Positions 26,939 through 36,737 of a stretch of 64,000 nucleotides of DNA are shown here, piece after piece. Source of the stretch: Nocardia ninae NBRC 108245 (GTDB lineage Bacteria > Actinomycetota > Actinomycetes > Mycobacteriales > Mycobacteriaceae). The translations under genes and the position numbers were made by a program. Positions within the stretch are counted from its first letter, which is position 1, and each line of letters starts with the position of its first letter. The stretch lies in assembly GCF_007990755.1 (NCBI RefSeq), contig NZ_BJXA01000013.1, forward strand, positions 62,001-126,000, read 5' to 3'. The notes under the pieces were generated by a model. It made no database searches. It saw only the letters and a list, made by a program, of their open reading frames with translations, and had not been told where the DNA came from.

Positions 26939-27790
26939 TCAGAGTCCGCCATCGGATTCCAGGAGGCGTTTGGGGTGCATGCCGTCGACTTGGCCGATGA
27001 ATGGTGGATGGATGCTGTAGCCGAGCATGCGGCGAATGTCTTCCGACACGGCGCGCACGGTGTCGCGGGTGATCGACAGCGTGAAGGCCTCTTGGGGGCG
27101 TAACCACGGTTCGCAGTATTGGGCGGTGACCGCCAAGCGTGGCTGCTGTGTGCGGTTGGCGCCGCCGCCGTGCCACAGGGTGCCGAGGAAGAATACGCAC
27201 GAGCCGGCCTGCATCACCACGGGTTCGCGCTCCGACTCCTCGGGCATGCGGTGGCCCCAGCGGTGGCTGCCCGCGATGATGTCGGTGGCACCGTTATCGG
27301 TGGTGAAATTGTCGATCGCCCAGATCGTCGCCGCGCCCAGGGCGGCGCGCGGGCGGGGCAGCGGGTAGAAGCCGTCGTCGGTGTGCAGCATCTGCGCCTG
27401 CTCGCCGGGGAGGATGTTGATCACCTGCAGCATCGACAACAGGTAGTTCGGCAGCAGCAGCCGATCGAGCAACGCCAGGATTCGGGGATGGTCCGCGATC
27501 CGATCGCAGGTGCGGGTCTTGTTCAACACGCTGTACACCCGCTGGGTGGTCGGTCCCTCGAATCGGTTCCGGCCGCGCCGATCCAGCAGCGGCGCTACCG
27601 CTTCCCGGATTTCGTCGAGCTCGGGCTGGGTGAGCAGATCGGGCAGAATCACGTAGCCGTCGCGCTCGACCGCGGCCAGATCCGCCGCGACGACCGCCGC
27701 GTCGATGTGTTCGCCGCTGCTCGCGGTCCGGCGATATGTTCCCGCCAAATCGCCGCCCAGGTCTGCCAACGACGACACTTCGCTGTTCAT
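26939..27790 (-). CDS. phytanoyl-CoA dioxygenase (PhyH) family protein
   Basis: A 283-residue Fe(II)/2-oxoglutarate-dependent dioxygenase. The double-stranded beta-helix metal site shows HTDDG (His and Asp ligands) and a distal histidine in TLWHGGGANR. An arginine in RLAVTAQYC probably binds 2-oxoglutarate. PhyH relatives hydroxylate or halogenate varied small molecules, so the substrate cannot be named. The ATG at 27790 follows ggagccgct; the longer frame upstream crosses the operator and is unlikely. It is divergent from a tetR gene with a 20-bp palindrome between them. Confidence 0.85.
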   Translation of the reverse strand: MNSEVSSLADLGGDLAGTYRRTASSGEHIDAAVVAADLAAVERDGYVILPDLLTQPELDEIREAVAPLLDRRGRNRFEGPTTQRVYSVLNKTRTCDRIADHPRILALLDRLLLPNYLLSMLQVINILPGEQAQMLHTDDGFYPLPRPRAALGAATIWAIDNFTTDNGATDIIAGSHRWGHRMPEESEREPVVMQAGSCVFFLGTLWHGGGANRTQQPRLAVTAQYCEPWLRPQEAFTLSITRDTVRAVSEDIRRMLGYSIHPPFIGQVDGMHPKRLLESDGGL

Positions 27791-27806
27791 AGCGGCTCCT
27801 CGGAAA

Positions 27807-27826
27807 CATAACTGAGTTCGGTTATG
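27807..27826. promoter_or_regulatory. 20-bp palindrome, probable TetR operator
   Basis: CATAACtgagttcgGTTATG has perfect 6-bp outer arms and a partly symmetric centre. It fills the 44-base space between divergent phyH-like and tetR starts and overlaps the TATGAT -10 (27823-27828) of tetR, which is followed by GTG six bases later (leaderless). On the other strand TATGTT (27804-27809) could be the -10 for the dioxygenase gene. Confidence 0.72.
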
Positions 27827-27834
27827 ATTCGACT

Positions 27835-28413
27835 GTGGCACGCGCACCGATCGGACGTCAACAATTACTCGACGCCGCCCGCGACGAACTGGTCTGCGGC
27901 AACGGTGTGCTGGAACTCAGCGCGCTCACCCGCCGGGCCGGATTGAGCACCGGCGCGCTCTACCACCACTTCGGCTCCAAAAGTGGTCTGCTGGCGGCGA
28001 TTTACGATGCGTTCTACGAGGGACTCGGTCACGCCATCGCCGACGCCCAACTGCCCGCCGAGGCCGACTGGGCCACCCGCGAACGCACCCGTACGTACCG
28101 CTTCGTCGCCTACCACTTCGCCGACCCGCTGGCTCCGGTCCTGCTCGATCGCACCGCCCTGGACCCACAGCTCACCGAACTCGAATCGGTGTACATCCAG
28201 CGCATGAGCGATAACGCGGCCGACAACATCCGCAGCGGCCAAGCTCGCGGACAACTGCCCGCCGACCTGGACGCCGACAGCGCGGGCGCCTTCGTCATCG
28301 GCGGACTTCGCCACGGGATCGCCCAGCAACTCCGCACGACGCCACCCTCCGACGTTGATCAGACCACCGAACGACTCTGGCGTCTGACCGCCGCGGCCCT
28401 CGGAATCGTCTGA
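27835..28413 (+). CDS. TetR-family transcriptional repressor
   Basis: A 192-residue TetR regulator. The N-terminal HTH reads LSALTRRAGLSTGALYHHFG with the following SKSGLLAAIYDAFYEG helix; the rest is a helical ligand-binding domain with no residues I can assign to a ligand. The GTG at 27835 has a -10 six bases upstream and no ribosome-binding site. It is divergent from the PhyH gene and probably represses both through the shared palindrome. Confidence 0.9.
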   Translation: MARAPIGRQQLLDAARDELVCGNGVLELSALTRRAGLSTGALYHHFGSKSGLLAAIYDAFYEGLGHAIADAQLPAEADWATRERTRTYRFVAYHFADPLAPVLLDRTALDPQLTELESVYIQRMSDNAADNIRSGQARGQLPADLDADSAGAFVIGGLRHGIAQQLRTTPPSDVDQTTERLWRLTAAALGIV

Positions 28414-28484
28414 GTAACAGGAGCGGACACGCGGCTCAGGGCGCCCTCGGGATTCGTGTCGGACCTCGGTGCGAGACTCTGGAC

Positions 28485-30152
28485 GTGCGATGGGCGGTGG
28501 CGGAGACGGGTGACGGGGGCGCTCGGCTGTGTCCGCTCGATCAGGAGGGGCGGCCTGCGGGGCCGGTGGTGTGTGAGCCGTCGTTTGTGGAGGCGGTGCG
28601 GGCGCGGCCGGAGGTCGAGCGGTGGGTGTGGCGGTCGACGGCGGAGATCTATCGGTCGTTGCTGGCGGCCGGGGTGCGGGTGGAGCGGTGCTATGACGTG
28701 CAGGCTGCGGAGGCGCTGCTGATCGGGCATGAGGAGGGGCAGTCGGGTCAGGCGCGGTCGCTCGCGGCCGCTTGGGCGCGACTGCACCGGCTGCCGGTTC
28801 CGGCGGACGCGCCTGCGCGGGCAGCCGAGACTCAGCCGTCGCTGTTCGAGTCGGGTCCGGTACCGCTGCCGCCGGGCACGGACGAGTTCACGGCGCTGCT
28901 CGAGGTGTATCAGGGGCAGCTCGCACGGACGGCGAAGACCGAACATCCGGAGCGGATGCGGTTGCTCGTCGCCGCCGAGTCGGCGGGCATGCTGGTGGCC
29001 GCGGAGATGTCGCGAGCCGGGATCCCGTGGCGCGCCGACGTGCACCGCGAATTGCTGGACAAGCTGCTGGGTGAGCGCTTTCCCGGCGGGTTGGAACCGC
29101 GCCGGATGGCGGAGTTGGCCGACGAGGTGTCGCGGGCCTTCGGAACGGGCGTGCGGGTGCGGCCGGATCTGCCCAACGACATCATCAAAGCTTTCGCCCG
29201 CGCCGGAATCTTCTTGTCCTCCACCCGAAAATGGGAGCTCCAGCAGATCGATCACCCTGCGGTGGCGCCGCTGCTGGCCTACAAATCGCTCTATCGGCTG
29301 CACACCGCCAACGGCTGGTCCTGGCTCGAGCAGTGGGTGCACGACGGCCGCTTCCGCCCCGAATACCAGCCCGGTGGCACGGTTTCCGGCCGCTGGACCA
29401 CCAATGGTGGTGGCGCGCTACAGATCCCGAAGGTGATCCGGCAGGCGATCCGCGCGGACCCCGGCTGGACGCTGGTGGTCGCCGATGCCGACCAGATGGA
29501 GCCGCGCGTCCTCGCCGCGATCTCCCGCGACCCGGGACTGATGGAGGTCGCCGGTCGCGGCGAAGACCTTTACGCCGACCTGGCGGCCCGGGCCTTCGGC
29601 GGCGACCGTGCCCTCGCCAAAATCGCTCTGCTGGGCGCCATTTACGGCCAGACCTCCGGTGACGCGCTCACCCACATGGCCGAACTCCGGCGGCGCTATC
29701 CGGCGGCGGTGGCCTATGTCGACGAGGCGGCGCGGGCCGGTGAGGAGGGGCGGCTGGTGCGCACGTGGCTGGGCCGCACCTGCCCGCCGGTGTCCGCCGC
29801 CGACCAATCGGACCTACCGCAGGAGGAAGTCCGGGGCTACGGCAGCACCTCCGCGGCGCGTGCCCGTGGCCGCTTCACCCGCAATTTCGTAGTGCAGGGC
29901 AGCGCCGCCGACTGGGCACTGCTGGTGCTGGCGGGCTTGCGGCAGGCGATGACCCAGGCCGGGCTGCGCGCCGAACTGGTCTTCTTCCAGCACGACGAGG
30001 TCATCGTGCATTGCCCGACGGAGGAGGCCGCGACGGTCGCCGCGGCGATCACCACCGCGGCGGAGAACGCGGGCCGGATCGTCTTCGGGCCGACGCCGGT
30101 GCGGTTCCCGTTCACGACGGCGGTGGTGGAGTGCTACTGGGACGCCAAGTGA
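28485..30152 (+). CDS. short family-A DNA polymerase (PolA-like, no 5' nuclease domain)
   Basis: A 555-residue family-A polymerase. The palm and fingers motifs are present: motif A VVADADQMEPRVLA (~330-345), motif B AKIALLGAIYGQTSGDA (~378-394) and motif C QHDEVIVH (~500-507). Full PolA is ~900 residues, and this one lacks the 5' nuclease domain. Its N-terminal ~160 residues are at best a degenerate 3'-5' exonuclease. Actinobacteria keep such a second copy, often named bifunctional exonuclease/polymerase, with a probable repair role. The GTG start lacks a clear ribosome-binding site. The 5' end is unusually G-rich. Confidence 0.85.
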   Translation: MRWAVAETGDGGARLCPLDQEGRPAGPVVCEPSFVEAVRARPEVERWVWRSTAEIYRSLLAAGVRVERCYDVQAAEALLIGHEEGQSGQARSLAAAWARLHRLPVPADAPARAAETQPSLFESGPVPLPPGTDEFTALLEVYQGQLARTAKTEHPERMRLLVAAESAGMLVAAEMSRAGIPWRADVHRELLDKLLGERFPGGLEPRRMAELADEVSRAFGTGVRVRPDLPNDIIKAFARAGIFLSSTRKWELQQIDHPAVAPLLAYKSLYRLHTANGWSWLEQWVHDGRFRPEYQPGGTVSGRWTTNGGGALQIPKVIRQAIRADPGWTLVVADADQMEPRVLAAISRDPGLMEVAGRGEDLYADLAARAFGGDRALAKIALLGAIYGQTSGDALTHMAELRRRYPAAVAYVDEAARAGEEGRLVRTWLGRTCPPVSAADQSDLPQEEVRGYGSTSAARARGRFTRNFVVQGSAADWALLVLAGLRQAMTQAGLRAELVFFQHDEVIVHCPTEEAATVAAAITTAAENAGRIVFGPTPVRFPFTTAVVECYWDAK

Positions 30153-30161
30153 CGATGTTGC

Positions 30162-30167
30162 TAACTT
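30162..30167 (+). promoter_or_regulatory. -10 element for the leaderless DinB-fold gene
   Basis: TAACTT lies seven bases before the GTG at 30175, and no ribosome-binding site is present. This decides the GTG over an upstream TTG at 30166 as start. Confidence 0.4.
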
Positions 30168-30174
30168 GGCCACC

Positions 30175-30828
30175 GTGGAACTCTTCGCACTTTCTTGGGC
30201 GGCGTTGCGCAAGACCGTCGCCGAACTCTCGGATCAGGACTTCGAGCGACCGTCCGGCTGTACCGGTTGGCTGGTGCGAGACCTGGTGTGCCACTTGATC
30301 ATCGACGCGCAAGACGTCTTGATCACCCTGGTGACGCCCACGACGGCCGAGCCGACCAGGGACGCGGTGACGTATTGGCAGGTCGTCGAACCACCCACCG
30401 GTGACGACCCGCTCGACGCGCTGATCGTCCGGCTGGCCGCCGCATACGAGGACCCGAACCTGCTGAAGTTCCACCTGGACGATGTCGGCGCCGCCGCAGG
30501 CCGCGCCGCCGAACTCGCCGATCGCACCGTCCGGGTGAGCACCCAGGACCAGGTGATCACCGTGGGCGACTACCTCGGCGCGTACGTCATGGAGTGGACC
30601 CTGCATCACCTCGACCTGATCGCGCATCTCCCCGACGCCGCCGAACCACCCACCGAAAGCCTGGCGCGCGCCCGCGAAATGCTCGAAAAGATCGCCGGCA
30701 CACCGTTTCCCGCGTCATTGTCCGACAAGGATGCTTTGCTGATCGGCACCGGACGCCGGACCCCGACCGACGCCGAGCGAGCCGACCTCGGTGCACTGGC
30801 CGCGAAACTCCCACTCGCCCTTGGCTGA
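30175..30828 (+). CDS. mycothiol-dependent maleylpyruvate isomerase-like (DinB-fold) protein
   Basis: A 217-residue four-helix-bundle protein of the DinB/MDMPI family. The N-terminal part shows PSGCTGWLVRDLVCHLI, whose histidine is the usual metal ligand, and a second metal site lies around MEWTLHHLDL. Such proteins are mycothiol-dependent isomerases or transferases. It shows no signal peptide and no operon partner, since the polymerase upstream ends 22 bases before and the next gene is convergent. Substrate unknown. GTG at 30175 was preferred from the leaderless -10 spacing. Confidence 0.8.
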   Translation: MELFALSWAALRKTVAELSDQDFERPSGCTGWLVRDLVCHLIIDAQDVLITLVTPTTAEPTRDAVTYWQVVEPPTGDDPLDALIVRLAAAYEDPNLLKFHLDDVGAAAGRAAELADRTVRVSTQDQVITVGDYLGAYVMEWTLHHLDLIAHLPDAAEPPTESLARAREMLEKIAGTPFPASLSDKDALLIGTGRRTPTDAERADLGALAAKLPLALG

Positions 30829-30837
30829 TCCGGCTTC

Positions 30838-31839
30838 TCAGGAAGGAAGGTGGTCGGCGCGCGCATTGCGGAGCGCGTAGTCGACCGCCGGGTCGGCGCG
30901 GAGCTTCCAACCGGGACCGGTGAAGTAGCTCGCCGCGGTCTTGTCGCCGTCGACCAGGTAGCGCAGCCACGCCAGCGTGATGCTCGCCGTCGGGTTGTGT
31001 GCCGCATCGTCGAACGGTGTCCAGTGGGTGACACCTTTGAGGCACACCAGGATCGCGGGGGCGTCGAACTCGAGCTCGTACTCGACCAGGCGCGGGAGGA
31101 AGTGCGGGACAACGAAATCCGCCGAGCCGGTGAGGTACAGCGTCGGGACTTTGACGAGGAACGACGCCGCGACCGGTCCCGGCTCGGTGGGCACCGCGCC
31201 GATGATCCGGAAGTCCGGATCGATCAGCTGGTAGATGTTCGGTGGAATGCCCGCGCCGTTGATCGCGGCGCCACCGCCACCGGAGTGGCCGCCGATCACG
31301 GTGCGGCCGAGATCGAGCTTGCCGTACAACACGTTTCGCGGATCGCGGTTGGCTGCCGACAGGGTCGCGGCGGCGGCCAGGGGCAGTTCGTCCAGCGAGT
31401 TGATCAGGTCGTGCGGCATCGCGACGACGAAACCGTTGCTCGCCCAGAGTCGAGCGCTGGCATCGTAATTGCCTGGCTCGGAAGTGAATCCGGGAATCCA
31501 GACCACCGTCGGCACCCGGGTCATCGTGGCGATGTCCTTCGGGTAGTAGAAGTCCACGCCGACCGGCGAGTCCAGGCCGCCGGGGAATTCGCGCGTGCAG
31601 GTCATGTCCGAATGGTTGCCGAGCGCATGGCCGACGGCGTTGTATGCGGCGTACAGGGCTTGGCACGGATACACGGCCGCGGTGCTCACCGCCTCGTGCG
31701 CACCGGCGGGCGCGTATCGGCTCAGCGGGACGGCGCCGGGATCGAAGGCCTCAGCGGACGCATCGAACGGCACCCCGGCGAGTAACGCCGCTGCCGAGAA
31801 GAGCGCGGCGACACCGCGCCGAATTGCGAACCGAGACAT
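30838..31839 (-). CDS. exported alpha/beta hydrolase (PET-hydrolase/chlorophyllase-like lipase)
   Basis: A 333-residue secreted hydrolase. The signal peptide covers ~1-29 (MSRFAIRRGVAALFSAAALL). The catalytic serine lies in GGHSGGG (GxSxG), the oxyanion and acid regions are in VVWIPGFTSEPGNYD and a YLTGSADFVVP segment, and the catalytic histidine is near THWTPFDD. The sequence resembles dienelactone/chlorophyllase-type lipases that release esters. The ATG at 31839 was chosen because gaagggtgg precedes it; the frame runs further upstream without support. It is divergent from rox. Confidence 0.8.
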   Translation of the reverse strand: MSRFAIRRGVAALFSAAALLAGVPFDASAEAFDPGAVPLSRYAPAGAHEAVSTAAVYPCQALYAAYNAVGHALGNHSDMTCTREFPGGLDSPVGVDFYYPKDIATMTRVPTVVWIPGFTSEPGNYDASARLWASNGFVVAMPHDLINSLDELPLAAAATLSAANRDPRNVLYGKLDLGRTVIGGHSGGGGAAINGAGIPPNIYQLIDPDFRIIGAVPTEPGPVAASFLVKVPTLYLTGSADFVVPHFLPRLVEYELEFDAPAILVCLKGVTHWTPFDDAAHNPTASITLAWLRYLVDGDKTAASYFTGPGWKLRADPAVDYALRNARADHLPS

Positions 31840-31938
31840 ACGCCACCCTTCGTAGGCCGCACAGTGGGCTGGCCCTGACGGCTGACGGTCGATCAAGCGA
31901 GCAGTGAACCGAACTAGGCCAACCGTCCAGTTTCTTGA

Positions 31939-33537
<1,599 letters not shown>

Positions 33538-33732
33538 TTTCACGGGCCGACCGGCCGTCGCGATAAGTTGCCAGACCTGTCGCCGCACTACATCTGCGCA
33601 CCGCACCGGTTGCCGGAATCGGCTCTTGCCCGCCGCAATGCCGGTTTACAGTAGATCGACGGTCCAGTACGAGATGTCGGGTGCGTCAGGTAACGCCGGT
33701 GGATTCTCGTCGGAATTCGATGGAGGTCTAGC

Positions 33733-34719
33733 ATGGGCGTCGCCGTCAGGGCTGAAGGTTGTACGAAATCATTCGGTGCGCAGCGCATTTGGCAGGATGT
33801 TTCACTGACGCTGCCGTACGGCGAGGTGAGCGCGCTACTGGGCCCGTCGGGCACCGGTAAGTCCGTCTTTCTGAAATCACTGATCGGCTTGCTGCGCCCG
33901 GAACGCGGCGCGATCTTTATCGGCGACACCGATATCATGCGCTGCTCCAACAAGGAGCTCTACGAGATTCGTAAACTGTTCGGCGTGCTGTTCCAGGACG
34001 GCGCGCTGTTCGGCTCGATGACCCTCTTCGACAATGTCGCGTTCCCCCTTCGTGAGCACACGAAGAAGTCGGAGTCGCAGATCAAGAACATCGTCATGGA
34101 GAAACTGGAGCTGACCGGTCTGCTGGGTGATGAGAACAAGCTACCCGGCGAGATCTCCGGCGGTATGCGCAAACGCGCGGGTCTGGCTCGCGCCCTGGTG
34201 CTCGACCCGCAGATCATCCTCGTCGACGAGCCGGACTCCGGCCTGGACCCGGTGCGCACCTCGTACCTGAGCCAATTGTTGATCGACATCAACGCGCAGA
34301 TCGACGCGACGATCCTGATCGTCACGCACAACATCAATCTGGCCCGCACCGTGCCGGACAATATCGGCATGCTCTTTCGCCGTCAGCTGGTCATGTTCGG
34401 CCCGCGCGAGGTGCTGCTGACCTCCGACGAGCCGGTGGTCAAGCAGTTCCTCAACGGTCGCATGCAGGGCCCGATCGGCATGTCCGAGGAGAAGGACGAG
34501 GCCCAGATGGCGCGCGAGCAGGCGATGTTCGACGCCGGGCACCACGACGGCGGCGCCCAGGAGGTCGAGGGCATCATTCCGCAGATGCAGGCGCAACCGG
34601 GTATGCCGGTGCGTCAGGCGGTGCTGCGCCGCAAGGAGCGGGTCCGCGAGATCATGCACACCCTGCCGCACGCCGCCCAAGCGGCGATCCGCGAATCACT
34701 CGACCGCAAAGACAACTGA
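33733..34719 (+). CDS. mceG: ABC transporter ATPase of the MceG/Mkl type
   Basis: A 328-residue ABC ATPase, the predicted energiser of Mce lipid-import complexes. The motifs are Walker A GPSGTGKS, signature ISGGMRKRAGLARAL, Walker B IILVDEPDSGLDP, and the H-loop VTHNIN. A ~75-residue acidic then basic C-terminal tail (from about residue 250) matches the extended tail of actinobacterial MceG. It stands apart from any mce operon; in mycobacteria mceG is likewise unlinked. The ATG follows a GGAGG ribosome-binding site. It converges on the esterase gene that ends seven bases after its stop. Confidence 0.9.
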   Translation: MGVAVRAEGCTKSFGAQRIWQDVSLTLPYGEVSALLGPSGTGKSVFLKSLIGLLRPERGAIFIGDTDIMRCSNKELYEIRKLFGVLFQDGALFGSMTLFDNVAFPLREHTKKSESQIKNIVMEKLELTGLLGDENKLPGEISGGMRKRAGLARALVLDPQIILVDEPDSGLDPVRTSYLSQLLIDINAQIDATILIVTHNINLARTVPDNIGMLFRRQLVMFGPREVLLTSDEPVVKQFLNGRMQGPIGMSEEKDEAQMAREQAMFDAGHHDGGAQEVEGIIPQMQAQPGMPVRQAVLRRKERVREIMHTLPHAAQAAIRESLDRKDN

Positions 34720-34725
34720 CCGAGG

Positions 34726-36312
34726 TCAGCGGCCCGAAAGTCCTTGCCAGATCTGCCGGGACGCCGCCAAGGGGTCTGCCGCCACCATGGGCGGGGTATC
34801 CCAAATTCGCGTCAGTGCCCCGTCGGTGGTGAACACGGGCCAGCCGGGGTCGCCGTCCGTGGCGAAGGAGATCCACGAGGACCGCAGCTGCTCGGATAGT
34901 CGCAGCAGGCTCTCCGAGGGTCGGGCGCCGCCGAGCACGAACGAGGCGAGCGGACTGTCGGTATTGCCGAAGGTCACCGGAATATCCGCCACATGACAGG
35001 CGCCGAGCGCGCCACCCAAAGCCGGACTGGCCCAGGCGAAGTCGTAGACGTAACTGCGCCCGCCCGCGGCCGTGTGCGCCTCTGCGAGCCAGATCGCGGG
35101 CATCCGGAACATGGCGTCGGAATACATGACCACGTAGAGCTCGGCGTCCGTCGAGCCCGGGTACGCCGCCCGATAGGCGGCCGGTGCCGAGGCGGGCAGG
35201 CCGAGATGCACTGCGGTGGTGGACAAGTCGACCGTACGCAGCGGTGTCGGACGGCGCGCCTTCGGTAGTCCGTGGCTGCGCATGCCGTGGGCGGTGATGC
35301 GCGCGAAAGTCGGCAGCGCCTTGATCATCGCTGATGCACTGGGTTTGATCAGCCCGCGACTCAACGCGAACAGGGTGAACTCGTCGCGGGTCGACCCGGT
35401 GATCAGGTCGATGTCGCGGGCGACACCCGAGCCGAGCGCGAGCCAAGGTTTGTCCACCACGGTGACGCCGTCGATCACGGGAGTGAAGGCGGTGATCGCT
35501 TCCGGCGTGGTCCACGCGCCAGGGTCGGCCTCCATCGCGGCGAGCGGCTCGTCCTGCACGGACAGCAGCGCCAGCGGTGGCTGCGTCGCCAGCTCGGCCG
35601 GCGCGACCCCGAGGGCGGCGGCGGTGAGCTCGGCGATCCGCTGCGCCTCGTGCTCGGGCAGCAGGCGGGCCGCCGGGCTCTGCACGATGGCGCGCCGGAA
35701 CAGCCCGCGGGCGGCCGGCGCGGAAAGCAGTGCGGCGATGGACAGTCCGCCGCCGGATTCGCCGAAGAGGGTGACATTGCCCGGGTCGCCACCGAAGGCG
35801 GCGATATTGTCGTGCACCCAGCGCAGCGCGGCGGTCTGGTCGAGGAAGCCGCGATTGGCGGGATGGCCGGGGACGAAGCCGAAGCCTTCGAAGCCGACCC
35901 GATAGTTGAACGTCACCAGGACGACGCCGCCGCGGGCCAGCGTCGCGCCGTCGTGCGCCGGGTCGCTGGAGGAGCCCGCTTTCCAGCCGCCGCCGTGGAT
36001 CCACACCAGCACCGGCAGCCGGTCGCCGGTGCCGCCCGGCGTCCAGACGTTCACGCTGAGGCAGTCGAGTCCGTCGGCTGGCCGCCACAACGGCGGTGTG
36101 CCGGGCGTCAGCGGCAACTGCGGCGGCGCGACGCTGTACTGGAGGGCAGGTCGGATGCCGTCCCAGCTTTCGGGCGGGGCAGGGGCGCGCATGCGCAGCG
36201 GCCCCTCCGGTGCTGCGGCGTACGGGATGCCCTTGAATACCGAGAGTTCGCCGTCCCGGCGACCTTCGACGGCACCCGCGGTGGTGGTGACGACAACTCC
36301 CACGAAACTCAC
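34726..36312 (-). CDS. carboxylesterase type B
   Basis: A 528-residue alpha/beta-hydrolase of the cholinesterase/carboxylesterase type. The start is typical (TTAGAVEGRRDGELSVFKGIPYA), the oxyanion hole is WIHGGGW, the nucleophile is in FGESGGG (Ser), with Glu in TGSTRDEFTL and His in GACHVAD. It hydrolyses aliphatic or aryl esters. The GTG at 36312 overlaps the upstream RidA stop by four bases (GTGA), so it belongs to the leftward 2-aminobenzoate operon as its last gene. It could release free 2-aminobenzoate from an ester, which is inference. Confidence 0.87.
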   Translation of the reverse strand: MSFVGVVVTTTAGAVEGRRDGELSVFKGIPYAAAPEGPLRMRAPAPPESWDGIRPALQYSVAPPQLPLTPGTPPLWRPADGLDCLSVNVWTPGGTGDRLPVLVWIHGGGWKAGSSSDPAHDGATLARGGVVLVTFNYRVGFEGFGFVPGHPANRGFLDQTAALRWVHDNIAAFGGDPGNVTLFGESGGGLSIAALLSAPAARGLFRRAIVQSPAARLLPEHEAQRIAELTAAALGVAPAELATQPPLALLSVQDEPLAAMEADPGAWTTPEAITAFTPVIDGVTVVDKPWLALGSGVARDIDLITGSTRDEFTLFALSRGLIKPSASAMIKALPTFARITAHGMRSHGLPKARRPTPLRTVDLSTTAVHLGLPASAPAAYRAAYPGSTDAELYVVMYSDAMFRMPAIWLAEAHTAAGGRSYVYDFAWASPALGGALGACHVADIPVTFGNTDSPLASFVLGGARPSESLLRLSEQLRSSWISFATDGDPGWPVFTTDGALTRIWDTPPMVAADPLAASRQIWQGLSGR

Positions 36313-36737
36313 TCCTGCTCTGCCGGAACGTCATCGGGGTCCGGCGGGTCCGGAATTACCGCGGTGACCTCGATCTCGACCTTGGCGTCCTTTTCCACGA
36401 GGCGACTCACCTCCACCGCGGTCATCGCCGCCTGGAAGCTGCCGATGATCTCCCGGAAGGCCACCCCGATCTCCCGATAAGCTTGCACGTAAGCGTCGAC
36501 ATCGGTGACGTACCAGGTCATTCGCACGATGTGCGCGGGCTGCGCGCCCGCCTCGGCGAGCACCGCCACGACATTGCGCAGCGCTTGGCGCGCCTGGTCG
36601 GCGATATCGGGCGACCGGATCACGCCGTCCGCGTCCCAGCCGATCATGCCGGCCACGAACACCAATTCCCCGCGTGCGGCAACGCCGTTGGCGTACCCCC
36701 GCGGACGTGGCCAGCCGGGCGGCTGTAATACCCTCAT
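36309..36737 (-). CDS. RidA/YjgF-family enamine/imine deaminase
   Basis: A 142-residue RidA-family protein, which hydrolyses reactive enamines and imines and releases ammonia. Conserved segments are PRGYANGVAARGELVFVAGM, then DIADQARQALRNVVAVLAEAG, then RMTWYVTD, and the closing VEVSRLVEKDAKVEIEVTA. It overlaps the ligase gene upstream by ATGA and the esterase downstream by GTGA. In this operon the ring-opened or reduced 2-amino-5-oxo-cyclohexene-carboxyl-CoA is an enamine, so deamination by RidA is the likely job (inference). Confidence 0.88.
   Translation of the reverse strand: MRVLQPPGWPRPRGYANGVAARGELVFVAGMIGWDADGVIRSPDIADQARQALRNVVAVLAEAGAQPAHIVRMTWYVTDVDAYVQAYREIGVAFREIIGSFQAAMTAVEVSRLVEKDAKVEIEVTAVIPDPPDPDDVPAEQE

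Noticed and set aside
33626-33652. Promoter for mceG (TTGCCC with TACAGT)
   Set aside because: The spacer is only 15 bases and the -35 is poor, so it was not listed as a feature.
34652-36334. A 560-codon reverse-strand frame overlapping the carboxylesterase gene
   Set aside because: Arg-rich shadow frame. The frame 34726-36312 has the GESGGG nucleophile and the full esterase fold.
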